Shown here: positions 17,984-28,319 of the stretch, one piece after another
Layout of the letters: every line of letters begins with the position of its first letter
Numbering within the stretch: position 1 is the first letter of the stretch
NCBI GenBank assembly: GCA_039105265.1
Contig: JAPFFF010000057.1
Coordinates: forward strand, 248,001-312,000
Source: Tritrichomonas musculus
Taxonomy: Eukaryota > Parabasalia > Tritrichomonadida > Tritrichomonadidae
DNA: 64,000 nt
Direction: 5' to 3'
Notes under the pieces: model-generated
The model's database searches: none
What the model was told of the DNA's origin: nothing
What the model saw: only the letters and a program-made list of their open reading frames with translations
Program-made: the position numbers and the translations under genes

Positions 17984-19345
17984 TCAAACCAGATGAATCA
18001 ATGACTGATTTTCGATAGAATAAAACTCAAGTGTTTTTGTATTGTCCAGGTAATTACCATTGAAAATGAGCCTTTGAGTGTACTCGTTTATTCCATTCTG
18101 CTTCTTAATTTCTGTTTTCAAATCTATGACCATTGAAGATTGCTGAATTTCAATTGTGTAAACAACGCCATTCAAAGATTGAACACACACCCAAATTAAC
18201 GGTTTTTTCTTCATTAATAAAAAAAGTGTCGAGTTATTTTGAATTGGATATTCCTGTATGACTCTTGCGCCGTCGAGTGCGACGTTATTATAAACGAGAA
18301 TCTGCTGATGAGGCAAAATTCCGGTTTGTTTACATATTTGGTCCTTTACATTTTCAATTGAAAATAACGGTCCAACCTCAATTGAGAACGTTTCACCATT
18401 CAATTTTTTGATGTTGATTCTGAAGAACGGAGTACGACACAAAAGTAGGAAAAGTGAAGCGTTGTTATCAATTGAATAATGTTCGACGGTTAGTTGATCG
18501 TCAAGCTCAATATTGTTGAGAAATATGTGCTGTTGAGCAAACGGAATCTTCTTCTCGTTCTCTATTTTGTACTTAACGTCTGCTATTGAAAAAGTGGGAT
18601 CGACATTCAAAAAGAAATTTCCTTCTGAAAAACTCCGGATTTTCAAACGTATCGTCGGACTTTTGATTAAAACTAAATTCAATGGAGTTTTGGTCGTAAT
18701 AGAATAAAAATCTAGCGTGTTAAAATCTTCTAATTCTTTGTCTTTTAAAAAGAGATGCTGTTGATTAACTGGAAATTGCTTTTTTTCTTCAATTGCGGCT
18801 TTTAAATTGGATATTGAAAAAGTTGGCTCTACATCGATTGTAAAATTGTTACCAGATAAGGTGTTTATGGTGAGAATTACTCTCGGAAGTTGATAAACAA
18901 TCGCTATTAATGTATCTTGATCTTTTATTGAATAATACTCCAGGGTTTGCTTGTCTTCGAGATCAATATCATTATAATAAAGATGCGTGTCTGGCTGAAA
19001 ACCTTGCTGATGCCGGAGCTTCGCTTTAATATCCTTAATTTTGTCTGTTGCTTTAACGTTTAATTTGATTTCTCTATTATAAACATTTGAAATTTTAATT
19101 TGAATATCTATTTTAATTGGCGGGGGATGAGTTATTACACTTAAAAAAATAGTAGAATTATTTTGGATACCATATTTATATGCAAATTCATCATCATTTA
19201 GCAGTTTTCCTATAAATGTTAATTGAATATTATTTGGAGGTATGCCTTCTTTTTCTGTGATTCGCTCTTTAATATCTTTTATAAGATCATTGGGTTTAAG
19301 CTCAATTGTAAGGTATTTAGTACTACAACGAACAAATACTTGCAT
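17984..19345 (-). CDS. Protein of six tandem divergent ubiquitin-like domains
   Basis: 453 residues starting at ATG 19345. Six ubiquitin-like folds lie end to end at about residues 1-72, 77-152, 155-228, 231-304, 307-380 and 383-453. Each shows the beta-grasp pattern: a starting hydrophobic strand, a DLK/DIK helix, a QQH(L/I)F-type strand with a following GK/N(x)L turn, and a final (T/S)LFL-type strand near a YSI motif. None ends in Gly-Gly, and the last domain stops at SLIHLV, short of where ubiquitin's RLRGG tail would be. The chain therefore cannot be processed into conjugatable monomers like polyubiquitin and probably acts as a fixed multivalent binding scaffold (inference). The domains are strongly divergent from each other and have diverged from an old tandem duplication. 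A TCATA initiator match lies about 30 nt upstream. Confidence 0.88.
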   Translation of the reverse strand: MQVFVRCSTKYLTIELKPNDLIKDIKERITEKEGIPPNNIQLTFIGKLLNDDEFAYKYGIQNNSTIFLSVITHPPPIKIDIQIKISNVYNREIKLNVKATDKIKDIKAKLRHQQGFQPDTHLYYNDIDLEDKQTLEYYSIKDQDTLIAIVYQLPRVILTINTLSGNNFTIDVEPTFSISNLKAAIEEKKQFPVNQQHLFLKDKELEDFNTLDFYSITTKTPLNLVLIKSPTIRLKIRSFSEGNFFLNVDPTFSIADVKYKIENEKKIPFAQQHIFLNNIELDDQLTVEHYSIDNNASLFLLLCRTPFFRINIKKLNGETFSIEVGPLFSIENVKDQICKQTGILPHQQILVYNNVALDGARVIQEYPIQNNSTLFLLMKKKPLIWVCVQSLNGVVYTIEIQQSSMVIDLKTEIKKQNGINEYTQRLIFNGNYLDNTKTLEFYSIENQSLIHLV

Positions 19346-19375
19346 AAATTTCTAAAAATTTTGGAAAAATCTTTT

Positions 19376-19380
19376 TATGA
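19376..19380 (-). promoter_or_regulatory. Candidate initiator (TCATA) of the six-UBL gene
   Basis: TCATA on the minus strand matches TCA(+1)Y(T/A), a little over 30 nt upstream of the ATG at 19345. Confidence 0.4.
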
Positions 19381-19602
19381 TTTCTTAAAAAGTGGATAGT
19401 GTTTAGAAATTATTAAATAAAAATTTTGATAATTTTTTTTAAGTTTATCTTCGAAAAAAAAAAGAAAACAACTCAAATAAAAAGACTATTTGATTTTTAA
19501 AACCATTATGGTATATACTTTTAAAACAATTTTTTAAAAGTGCAATTTCTCCATCGATAAGTTTTTTTATGCCCTTTTTGAAATGGGTTTCTGCTAGAAA
19601 TA

Positions 19603-19699
19603 AAGTGCTTCCTCAATTAAGAAAGTATTTTTTGAATAAGCTCATAGAAATATTGAATGAGTTTTCACAATTTTAACTTTCCTAATAGTGGACACACAT
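19603..19699. mobile_element. 97-bp TA-flanked MITE, copy 1
   Basis: A short element bounded by TA on both sides. Its ends are inverted repeats: AAGTGCTTCCTCAATTAAG at the left and the complement of ATGTGTGTCCACTATTAGG at the right. A second copy of identical length, nearly identical in sequence, lies at 62008-62104. TA flanks and size fit a mariner/Tc1-type MITE. It has no coding capacity and would need a transposase in trans. Confidence 0.82.
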
Positions 19700-19854
19700 T
19701 ACGATATCGTTTTTCAAAAAATTTTATCTTGAAATAATTCTATCTTATTATTTTATTTTGAAATATTTTTATCTTATTATACTTTCATTTTTTTAATAAA
19801 CATATTTAAAGAATAAAATACTTACATATTTCTTTATATTTTAATCAATCATTT

Positions 19855-19953
19855 ATGCATAAAGAAAGATCTAATGCATTTATCAGATCATTTAAGGGCG
19901 CACTTGATAATTCTGAAGAAAAATTCAATGAGCTTGCTCAAAAGCAACAATAA
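19855..19953 (+). CDS. Possible 32-residue small protein or gene remnant
   Basis: ATG at 19855 opens MHKERSNAFIRSFKGALDNS followed by EEKFNELAQKQQ and a TAA. Its balanced, charged amphipathic composition looks more protein-like than the surrounding AT-rich sequence. A TCATT initiator match at 19849-19853 sits only a few bases from the ATG, consistent with the very short leaders known in trichomonads. It could be a genuine tiny helical protein or the 3' end of a lost gene. I recognise no family. Confidence 0.3.
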   Translation: MHKERSNAFIRSFKGALDNSEEKFNELAQKQQ

Positions 19954-20455
19954 TTAATTTTAAAAATATAAATTTTATTTTAAAATAAATAAATAAATAT
20001 AATAGTAATTATTTATATATTTAGATCTCAAAAAAATCTGATTTTCAAAATAATTATTAAGAAAATCTCTTTAAAAAAAGATTATATAACTTATTTTTAA
20101 ATATATATAAATTTATTTTCATTTATTAATTTATATTTAAATATATATTTAATATTTATCTAATATTTCATGAGATACAAAAAGTAATAATAATATAAAA
20201 CTTTTTATGATATTTATTTTATTATCAGAATTATATAACTTTTTGTGAAAGACATTATGATTTTATATCATATATAAACCTTCTTATTAATAATATTATT
20301 TGCATATATTATTCATTTATCTGTGTTTATATAAATTATATATTATATAAATGTCAATATTAAATTATATAAGCAAATAATTACTGCAATATTAATTCTT
20401 TTAAAATTAAAAAAATATATTTAATTTTTTTTTTATGTTAAAAACTTTATTAGGA

Positions 20456-20464
20456 AAAATATTC
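20456..20464 (+). repeat. Left 9-bp target-site duplication (AAAATATTC)
   Basis: Immediately outside the left inverted repeat of the large MULE; an identical 9-mer follows the right end at 31382-31390. Nine bp is the duplication size typical of Mutator-like elements. Confidence 0.92.
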
Positions 20465-20500
20465 GGCCAATCGCTTAAGCATACACCACTTTTTGAATTG
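20465..20500 (+). repeat. Left terminal inverted repeat of the MULE
   Basis: Pairs with 31346-31381 in inverted orientation with about three mismatches. It ends inward in ACTTTTTGAATTG. The same outer GGGCAATCG-like and inner ACTTTTTGAA blocks recur in the deleted MULE at 36592-37686. Confidence 0.92.
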
Positions 20501-20511
20501 CTCACAATTCA

Positions 20512-20630
20512 TTGAAATAAAGTCTTTAAACTTTTTCAAATAATGTCTTTAAACTTTTTGATAGCATTTGAAAGAAGGTCTATAAACTTTTTGTAAAAAG
20601 GTCTTTAAACTTTTTTTTCCAAAAATTAAT
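20512..20630 (+). repeat. Subterminal repeats of the MULE
   Basis: Four spaced copies of CTTTAAACTTTTT or the variant CTATAAACTTTTT, about 30 bp apart, lie just inside the left inverted repeat. Such arrays are typical transposase-binding regions in MULEs (inference). Confidence 0.6.
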
Positions 20631-20719
20631 TTATAAATTTTTCAACTTTTTGTGTGAGGTTAAAAAAACAATAGGCAAGGCCATAACCGTAAAATTTGCT
20701 CTATTTTATTTAAAATTAA

Positions 20720-23700
20720 AATTCACAATTCGCAATTACTTTTACAGAAAGAAACACAGTAGCAAGCTACAAGAAACACAATCAGTGCATCGAACACGAA
20801 AAAACCAACGAAACAGCGACCAACGCAGACCATTCACAATTCGCAATTACTTTTACAGAAAGAAACACAGTAGCAAGCTACAAGAAACACAATCAGTGCA
20901 TCGAACACGAAAAAAACAACGAAACATTTATCAAAGAAACAGCGAACAACGCAGACCATTCACAATTCGCAATTACTTTTACTAGAAAGAAACACAGTGG
21001 CAAGCTACAAGAAACTCAATCAGTGCATCGAACACGAAAAAAACAACGAAACAGCGACCAACGCAGACCATTCACAATTCGCAATTACTTTTACAGAAAG
21101 AAACACAGTAGCAAGCTACAAGAAACACAATCAGTGCATCGAACACGAAAAAAACAACGAAACATTTATCAAAGAAACAGCGAACAACGCAGACCATTCA
21201 CAATTCGCAATTACTTTTACTAGAAAGAAACACAGTGGCAAGCTACAAGAAACTCAATCAGTGCATCGAACACGAAAAAAACAACGAAACATTTAGCAAA
21301 GAAGCAGCTACAAGCACAGACCATTCACAATTCGCAATTACTTTTACAGAAAGAAACACAGTAGCAAGCTACAAGAAACACAATCAGTGCATCGAACACG
21401 AAAAAACCAACGAAACAGCGACCAACGCAGACCATTCACAATTCGCAATTACTTTTACAGAAAGAAACACAGTAGCAAGCTACAAGAAACTCAATCAGTG
21501 CATCGAACACGAAAAAAACAACGAAACATTTATCAAAGAAACAGCGAACAACGCAGACCATTCACAATTCGCAATTACTTTTACTAGAAAGAAACACAGT
21601 GGCAAGCTACAAGAAACTCAATCAGTGCATCGAACACGAAAAAAACAACGAAACATTTAGCAAAGAAGCAGCTACAAGCACAGACCATTCACAATTCGCA
21701 ATTACTTTTACTAGAAAGAAACACAGTAGCAAGCTACAAGAAACACAATCAGTGCATCGAACACGAAAAAACCAACGAAACAGCGACCAACGCAGACCAT
21801 TCACAATTCGCAATTACTTTTACAGAAAGAAACACAGTAGCAAGCTACAAGAAACACAATCAGTGCATCGAACACGAAAAAAACAACGAAACATGTAGCA
21901 AAGAAGCAGCTGCAAACGCAGACCATTCACAATTCGCAATTACTTTTACTAGAAAGAAACACAGTGGCAAGCTACAAGAAACTCAATCAGTGCATCGAAC
22001 ACGAAAAAAACAACGAAACATTTAGCAAAGAAGCAGCTACAAGCACAGACCATTCACAATTCGCAATTACTTTTACAGAAAGAAACACAGTAGCAAGCTA
22101 CAAGAAACACAATCAGTGCATCGAACACGAAAAAACCAACGAAACAGCGACCAACGCAGACCATTCACAATTCGCAATTACTTTTACAGAAAGAAACACA
22201 GTGGCAAGCTACAAGAAACTCAATCAGTGCATCGAACACGAAAAAAACAACGAAACATTTATCAAAGAAACAGCGAACAACGCAGACCATTCACAATTCG
22301 CAATTACTTTTACTAGAAAGAAACACAGTGGCAAGCTACAAGAAACTCAATCAGTGCATCGAACACGAAAAAAACAACGAAACATTTAGCAAAGAAGCAG
22401 CTACAAACACAGACCATTCACAATTCGCAATTACTTTTACTAGAAAGAAACACAGTAGCAAGCTACAAGAAACACAATCAGTGCATCGAACACGAAAAAA
22501 ACAACGAAACATTTAGCAAAGAAGCAGCTACAAGCACAGACCATTCACAATTCGCAATTACTTTTACTAGAAAGAAACACAGTAGCAAGCTACAAGAAAC
22601 ACAATCAGTGCATCGAACACGAAAAAAACAACGAAACATTTAGCAAAGAAGCAGCTACAAGCACAGACCATTCACAATTCGCAATTACTTTTACAGAAAG
22701 AAACACAGTAGCAAGCTACAAGAAACACAATCAGTGCATCGAACACGAAAAAAACAACGAAACATGTAGCAAAGAAGCAGCTGCAAACGCAGACCATTCA
22801 CAATTCGCAATTACTTTTACAGAAAGAAACACAGTAGCAAGCTACAAGAAACTCAATCAGTGCATCGAACACGAAAAAACCAACGAAACAGCGACCAACG
22901 CAGACCATTCACAATTCGCAATTACTTTTACAGAAAGAAACACAGTAGCAAGCTACAAGAAACACAATCAGTGCATCGAACACGAAAAAAACAACGAAAC
23001 ATTTATCAAAGAAACAGCGAACAACGCAGACCATTCACAATTCGCAATTACTTTTACTAGAAAGAAACACAGTAGCAAGCTACAAGAAACTCAATCAGTG
23101 CATCGAACACGAAAAAAACAACGAAACATTTAGCAAAGAAGCAGCTACAAACACAGACCATTCACAATTCGCAATTACTTTTACAGAAAGAAACACAGTA
23201 GCAAGCTACAAGAAACACAATCAGTGCATCGAACACGAAAAAAACAACGAAACATGTAGCAAAGAAGCAGCTACAAACGCAGACCATTCACAATTCGCAA
23301 TTACTTTTACAGAAAGAAACACAGTAGCAAGCTACAAGAAACACAATCAGTGCATCGAACACGAAAAAAACAACGAAACATGTAGCAAAGAAACAGCTAC
23401 AAACACAGACCATTCACAATTCGCAATTACTTTTACAGAAAGAAACACAGTAGCAAGCTACAAGAAACACAATCAGTGCATCGAACACGAAAAAACCAAC
23501 GAAACAGCGACCAACGCAGACCATTCACAATTCGCAATTACTTTTACAGAAAGAAACACAGTAGCAAGCTACAAGAAACACAATCAGTGCATCGAACACG
23601 AAAAAAACAACGAAACATGTAGCAAAGAAACAGCTACAAACACAGACCATTCACAATTCGCAATTACTTTTACTAGAAAGAAACACAGTAGCAAGCTACA

Positions 23701-23790
23701 AGAAACTCAATCAGTGCATCGAACACGAAAAAACCAACGAAACAGCGAACAACACAGACCATTCATAACCGCAATATCTTTTACAAAGAC
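20720..23790 (+). repeat. 5' satellite of the MULE (~26 units of 111 or ~127 bp)
   Basis: Tandem units share TTCACAATTCGCAATTACTT, a GCAAGCTACAAGAAAC block, CAATCAGTGCATCGAACACG and AACGCAGACC. Unit starts measured here are 111 or 127 bp apart. Because 127 is not a multiple of three, no frame spans the array; the open stretches within it are by-products. The last unit, ending at about 23795, is a diverged copy (ACCATTCATAACCGCAATAT) that forms the region immediately upstream of the transposase ATG. Each unit also carries TCACA at the place where the last unit has the putative initiator TCATA. Confidence 0.92.
23763..23767 (+). promoter_or_regulatory. Candidate initiator (TCATA) of the MULE transposase
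   Basis: TCATA fits TCA(+1)Y(T/A), with +1 about 49 nt upstream of the ATG. It lies in the last, diverged unit of the 5' satellite; the equivalent position in other units reads TCACA, also a consensus match. Confidence 0.45.
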
Positions 23791-23813
23791 GTTTAACATT
23801 TTTTATTTTTAAA

Positions 23814-26800
23814 ATGCAAGATTCAAATACAAAGTACCATGTCTCAAAAGAAGAGATTGAACTATTGGTTCCTGCACTTAAGAACTATTTTAGTTACCCT
23901 CAAAGAACTATTGAACGATCAAATATTGTACACGAAGTTGTAGCAAAGCTTTCAGTTATTAGCCAACATTGGAATCCTGGAACTGTAAGAAAATGGTTCA
24001 TTAACAATATGCAACAATATGTTAAAAATTATTTATATGCATCTACTCCACAACCCATCATAGAAGAAGAAAAATTTCCAGGTTGCCCTGAATGGATGAA
24101 TTATTATTTGCCTCGGCAATGGTATTATACGCTTCCTAAGAATATCCAACGCTATTATGATCGAATAGAAGAAAAAACATTGGAAATGAGAAGAAATCAA
24201 GCACAATTTCAAAATGTTTTACAGCCACAAGCACAAGCACAAGCACAATTTCCGAATACTCAATCAGTGCAATTACATCAACAACCACAAGCACAAGCAC
24301 AAGTCCATGGAGTTCAAACAGAGCAAATACAGCAACAATCACAAACACAAGCACAAGTCCACAGAGTTCAGGCCCTTCAGTTGCAACCACAAGCACAATT
24401 TCAGAATACTCAATCAGTGCAATTACATCAACAACCACAAGCACAAGCACAAGTCCACGGAGTTCAGGCAATGCAAATACAGCAACAATCACAATTTCAG
24501 AATGCTCAATCAGTGCAATTACATCAACAACCACAAGCACAAGCACAAGTCCATGGAGCTCAGGCAATGCAAATACAGCAACAATCACAAACACAAGCAC
24601 AAGTCCACAGAGTTCAGGCCCTTCAGTTGCAACCACAAGCACAATTTCAGAATACTCAATCAGTGCAATTACATCAACAACCACAAGCACAAGCACAAGT
24701 CCACGGAGTTCAAACAGTGCAATTACATCAACAACCACAAGCACAAGCACAAGTCCACGGAGTTCAAACAGTGCAATTACATCAACAACCACAACCACAA
24801 GCACAAGTCCATGGAGCTCAGGCAATGCAATTGCAGCAACAATCACAAACACAAGCACAATTTCACAATACTCAATCAGTGCAATTACATCAACAACCAC
24901 AAGCACAAGCACAAGTCCACGGAGTTCAGGCAATGCAATTGCAACCACAAGCACAATTTCAGAATGCTCAATCAGTGCAATTACATCAACAACCACAAGC
25001 ACAAGTTTACGGAGTTCAGGCAATGCAATTGCAGCAACAAGCACAATTTCCGAATACTCAATCAGTGCAATTACAGCCACAAGCACAAGCACAAGCACAA
25101 TTTCCGAATACTCAATCAGTGCAATTACATCAACAACCACAAGCACAAGCACAAGTCCATGGAGTTCAAACAGAGCAAATACAGCAACAATCACAAACAC
25201 AAGCACAAGTCCACGGAGTTCAGGCCCTTCAGTTGCAACCACAAGCACAATTTCAGAATACTCAATCAGTGCAATTACATCAACAACTACTAGCACAAGC
25301 ACAAGTCCATGGAGCTCAGGCAATGCAATTGCAACCACAAGCACAATTTCAGAATGCTCAATCAGTGCAATTACATCAACAACTACTAGCACAAGCACAA
25401 GTCCATGGAGTTCAAACAGAGCAAATACAGCAACAATCACAAACACAAGCACAAGTCCACGGAGTTCAGGCCCTTCAGTTGCAACCACAAGCACAATTTC
25501 AGAATACTCAATCAGTGCAATTACAGCCACAAGCACAAGCACAATTTCAGAATACTCAATCAGTGCAATTACATCAGCAATCACAACCACAAGTCCAAGG
25601 AGCTCAGGCAATGCAATTGCAGCAACAATCACAAACACAAACACAATTTCAGAATGCTCAATCAGTGCAATTACATCAACAACTACAAGCACAAGTCCAC
25701 GGAGTTCAAACAGTGCAAATACAGCAACAACCACAAACACAATTTCAGAATACTCAACCAATGCAAATACAGCAACAACCACAAGCACAATTTCAGAATA
25801 CTCAACCAATGCAATTGCAGCAACAACCACAAGCACAATTTCAGAATACTCAACCAATGCAATTACAGCAACAACCACAAGCACTATTTCAGAATACTCA
25901 ACCAATGCAATTACAGCAACAACCACAAGCACTATTTCAGAATATTCAACCAGTGCAATTGAAGCCACAAGCACAAATTTACAGATCTCAACCAATGCAA
26001 TTAATTCCTCAAGAACAATTGCAATTCCAAAGTACTCAACCATCACAATTTCAACCACAGGTTTTAGTGCCTCAATGCCAGCCACCACAGGTATTAACGA
26101 CTCCATATCATTCAATGATTAATATAGCAACTCCTTATCAATTTCAACCAGAACGCCAAAATCAATATCATCATACAGTACAGGATGATATACAAAGTTA
26201 TAATCAAATGATGCAGCAAACAAAATGGCAAAGTAAAATGAATAACTCCAATTATTTCAATTTTTCACAAAAGCGTAATACACAAGTTGTATCCTCTAAT
26301 GATATTAATTTAAATGATGAGCCAACTATTTACGAAACCAATAACATAATAGTACAGTTGCCGGAACTCTCAAAAGAAATACGAATTCAAGATCCACCTC
26401 AAAATGAACTTAATGAAAATACCAGAGAAACTCCGCCTGAGTTAGTAAATTGTTTCCTGGAACTCAACAATAATAATGTAGATTCATTAGATTTGTTACT
26501 ATCATATGTCCATGATATTTCAATTGCACATGGATGTCCTTTTGTTGCAAAACAAACAGGGCCTACGCGTTCCACTCAGATATTTGCTTGTAGTTTTCAT
26601 GAAACTCAATTTCAATGCAAAGCTTGTATCAAGTTATATTATGATGATCTTTCTCATAAAGTTTATATAGAAGAAATGGAGCATCATCATACTCATTGTA
26701 TTGGACAAGTAAAGAAAGGAAAAACACGAAACTCATTACCATATATACAAAAGTTAAGAATTCAAAATGCAACAAATGACTTTCAAACCGCACAAGCAAT

Positions 26801-28319
26801 AAAAGAAAAAGAAGGCTTAGTTTGTTCGAAAGATATATTATTTGGAGCAAGAAGAAAGGCACTCAAGAAATTGCGTGATAATGAAATGAAGCACTTATTG
26901 CAAGTTATGTTAGATTACAATAATTGGACCAATATTGTAATTATTGATGAGAATAATAAGTTCCGCCACTGTTACTGTATACACAATCCTGTTCTTTATT
27001 CCACATACTCAAATGACGTTTGCATTATAGATGATACCAGTTGTACGAACTATTATGGAAAGCCATTATTATCATTAGTAGTAGAAGACGAAAATAAAAA
27101 TAATCAGTTGTTATCTTTTGCGATTATGGATAACAGATGCAAACCATCATTCATTGCTTTTTTTTCACATCTAAAGAAATTCATTGGCGATATAAGAGTT
27201 TTTGTTACAGATAGAAACCAAACACAAATAGAAGCAATTGAAGAAATCTGGCCACACGCTCATATAATGTATTGTCTCAGACACATAGGTAAAAACATCG
27301 GAACGAATGTCTCAGCCGCAATGAAAGAAAGATTCGATAAAATGGTACATAAACAAATAACAGAAAAAGAACTACTTGATGATTTCGAAAAATACCTAAA
27401 AGATCAAGATCCCAAAAGCCAAGGTTATTCTACAATATCCAATCTTTTATCATGTAAACACCGTTGGTTGCCAAGCATTACAGCTACATACTGTCACCGT
27501 GAAAATTCTACAAGCAATCGTGTTGAAGGATTCTTTGGTAAATTAAAAAATTTCAATGAGCACCGAATTAAAACGCTAGGAAGATTAGTAAGATCAATTT
27601 ATATATCCGCAGCAAATGAATACACTAATTCCATAAATACAGATGACTTTCATATTAAAGATCATATATTGTCGCCTGAACACTCAGTGAAAGTAGGTTC
27701 TTATGCGTTAGAAAGAATACAAAAAGAGAATGACATCTTAGAAAACCTTCGCCTTCATAAAGAATACGGACCAACCTGTTGTGATACTCATGTTATTTTA
27801 GGACTTCCATGTCGCCACCTCTTGTTCAAAAGAATGAAAGAAAATAATGATCCTTTATTAACAATTAATGATATTCATCCAAGATGGTTGCATAGTTATC
27901 AATATGATATAAGTAAATCTATTCGAAATAGGGTCTCAATCAAAAAAATTAAGCTACTAGAAGATGGTAATTGGACTTATTCGGCATGTATTGATAGATT
28001 CGAAAGATATTTTTCCGTAGCCAAGAGATCAAAAGCAATTCAAAAAATACTTAAACAATGCCTTCTATTGTTACAAAATGAAGAACAAAAATCAGGAGAA
28101 AGTTCATTTATAATACCACCAGATAGTTTACTTATTTCAGGCAGATCCACAACATTCCCTCGTAATAATGTCGATAAGCCAGGAGCACCTAAATTAAAAA
28201 AGCCGTATAAAAAAGGAGAAAATGAAAAGAATAATGCTAACAGATGCACAGAAGGTAAATGCAGGAAGCCAAGAAAATCTAGTGCTAAGACAATTAAGAA
28301 AAGAATCTCGAATGATTGA
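23814..28319 (+). CDS. MULE transposase with a giant Gln-rich repeat domain
   Basis: 1,501 residues. Residues 1-128 are unique. About residues 129-760 are a Gln-rich tandem region with units such as QAQFQNTQSVQLHQQPQAQ and VHGVQ. About residues 900-965 are a Cys/His segment (CPFVAK, CKACIKLYY, HHHTHC) like FAR1/FLYWCH DNA-binding domains. The MULE DDE core follows: D1073 or D1074 (CIIDDTSCTNYYGKPL), D1133 (VFVTDRNQTQIEAI), the C-x2-H of YCLRH, and E1238 (STSNRVEGFFGKLK). A SWIM-like finger ends in C1333-R-H1335 (CCDTHVILGLPCRHLLF). The tail is basic. All catalytic residues are present and the frame is uninterrupted, so the enzyme may be active. The Gln-rich block is far outside usual MULE architecture. 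The long minus-strand frame opposite it (24136-26115) is a shadow of the repeats. Confidence 0.92.
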   Translation: MQDSNTKYHVSKEEIELLVPALKNYFSYPQRTIERSNIVHEVVAKLSVISQHWNPGTVRKWFINNMQQYVKNYLYASTPQPIIEEEKFPGCPEWMNYYLPRQWYYTLPKNIQRYYDRIEEKTLEMRRNQAQFQNVLQPQAQAQAQFPNTQSVQLHQQPQAQAQVHGVQTEQIQQQSQTQAQVHRVQALQLQPQAQFQNTQSVQLHQQPQAQAQVHGVQAMQIQQQSQFQNAQSVQLHQQPQAQAQVHGAQAMQIQQQSQTQAQVHRVQALQLQPQAQFQNTQSVQLHQQPQAQAQVHGVQTVQLHQQPQAQAQVHGVQTVQLHQQPQPQAQVHGAQAMQLQQQSQTQAQFHNTQSVQLHQQPQAQAQVHGVQAMQLQPQAQFQNAQSVQLHQQPQAQVYGVQAMQLQQQAQFPNTQSVQLQPQAQAQAQFPNTQSVQLHQQPQAQAQVHGVQTEQIQQQSQTQAQVHGVQALQLQPQAQFQNTQSVQLHQQLLAQAQVHGAQAMQLQPQAQFQNAQSVQLHQQLLAQAQVHGVQTEQIQQQSQTQAQVHGVQALQLQPQAQFQNTQSVQLQPQAQAQFQNTQSVQLHQQSQPQVQGAQAMQLQQQSQTQTQFQNAQSVQLHQQLQAQVHGVQTVQIQQQPQTQFQNTQPMQIQQQPQAQFQNTQPMQLQQQPQAQFQNTQPMQLQQQPQALFQNTQPMQLQQQPQALFQNIQPVQLKPQAQIYRSQPMQLIPQEQLQFQSTQPSQFQPQVLVPQCQPPQVLTTPYHSMINIATPYQFQPERQNQYHHTVQDDIQSYNQMMQQTKWQSKMNNSNYFNFSQKRNTQVVSSNDINLNDEPTIYETNNIIVQLPELSKEIRIQDPPQNELNENTRETPPELVNCFLELNNNNVDSLDLLLSYVHDISIAHGCPFVAKQTGPTRSTQIFACSFHETQFQCKACIKLYYDDLSHKVYIEEMEHHHTHCIGQVKKGKTRNSLPYIQKLRIQNATNDFQTAQAIKEKEGLVCSKDILFGARRKALKKLRDNEMKHLLQVMLDYNNWTNIVIIDENNKFRHCYCIHNPVLYSTYSNDVCIIDDTSCTNYYGKPLLSLVVEDENKNNQLLSFAIMDNRCKPSFIAFFSHLKKFIGDIRVFVTDRNQTQIEAIEEIWPHAHIMYCLRHIGKNIGTNVSAAMKERFDKMVHKQITEKELLDDFEKYLKDQDPKSQGYSTISNLLSCKHRWLPSITATYCHRENSTSNRVEGFFGKLKNFNEHRIKTLGRLVRSIYISAANEYTNSINTDDFHIKDHILSPEHSVKVGSYALERIQKENDILENLRLHKEYGPTCCDTHVILGLPCRHLLFKRMKENNDPLLTINDIHPRWLHSYQYDISKSIRNRVSIKKIKLLEDGNWTYSACIDRFERYFSVAKRSKAIQKILKQCLLLLQNEEQKSGESSFIIPPDSLLISGRSTTFPRNNVDKPGAPKLKKPYKKGENEKNNANRCTEGKCRKPRKSSAKTIKKRISND

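Larger units (their letters stand above)
19346..20464. other. Intergenic with a MITE, a small ORF and an insertion site
   Basis: AT-rich spacer between the six-UBL gene and the large MULE. It holds one copy of a 97-bp MITE (19603-19699) and a 32-codon open frame (19855-19953). The 9-bp AAAATATTC (20456-20464) is the left target duplication of the MULE. Nothing else is recognisable. Confidence 0.7.

Noticed and set aside
17984-19345. Polyubiquitin gene
   Set aside because: Six folds are present, but they are too divergent and none has the Gly-Gly junction needed for processing.
20650-23060. Many 60-140-codon plus-strand frames in the 5' satellite
   Set aside because: Unit spacing of 127 bp breaks phase and the same peptide fragments recur in all frames, so this is non-coding satellite.
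24136-26115. 659-codon minus-strand frame opposite the transposase
   Set aside because: By-product of the Gln-rich repeats; hydrophobic Val/Ile/Leu repeats with no start context, opposite a clear transposase.
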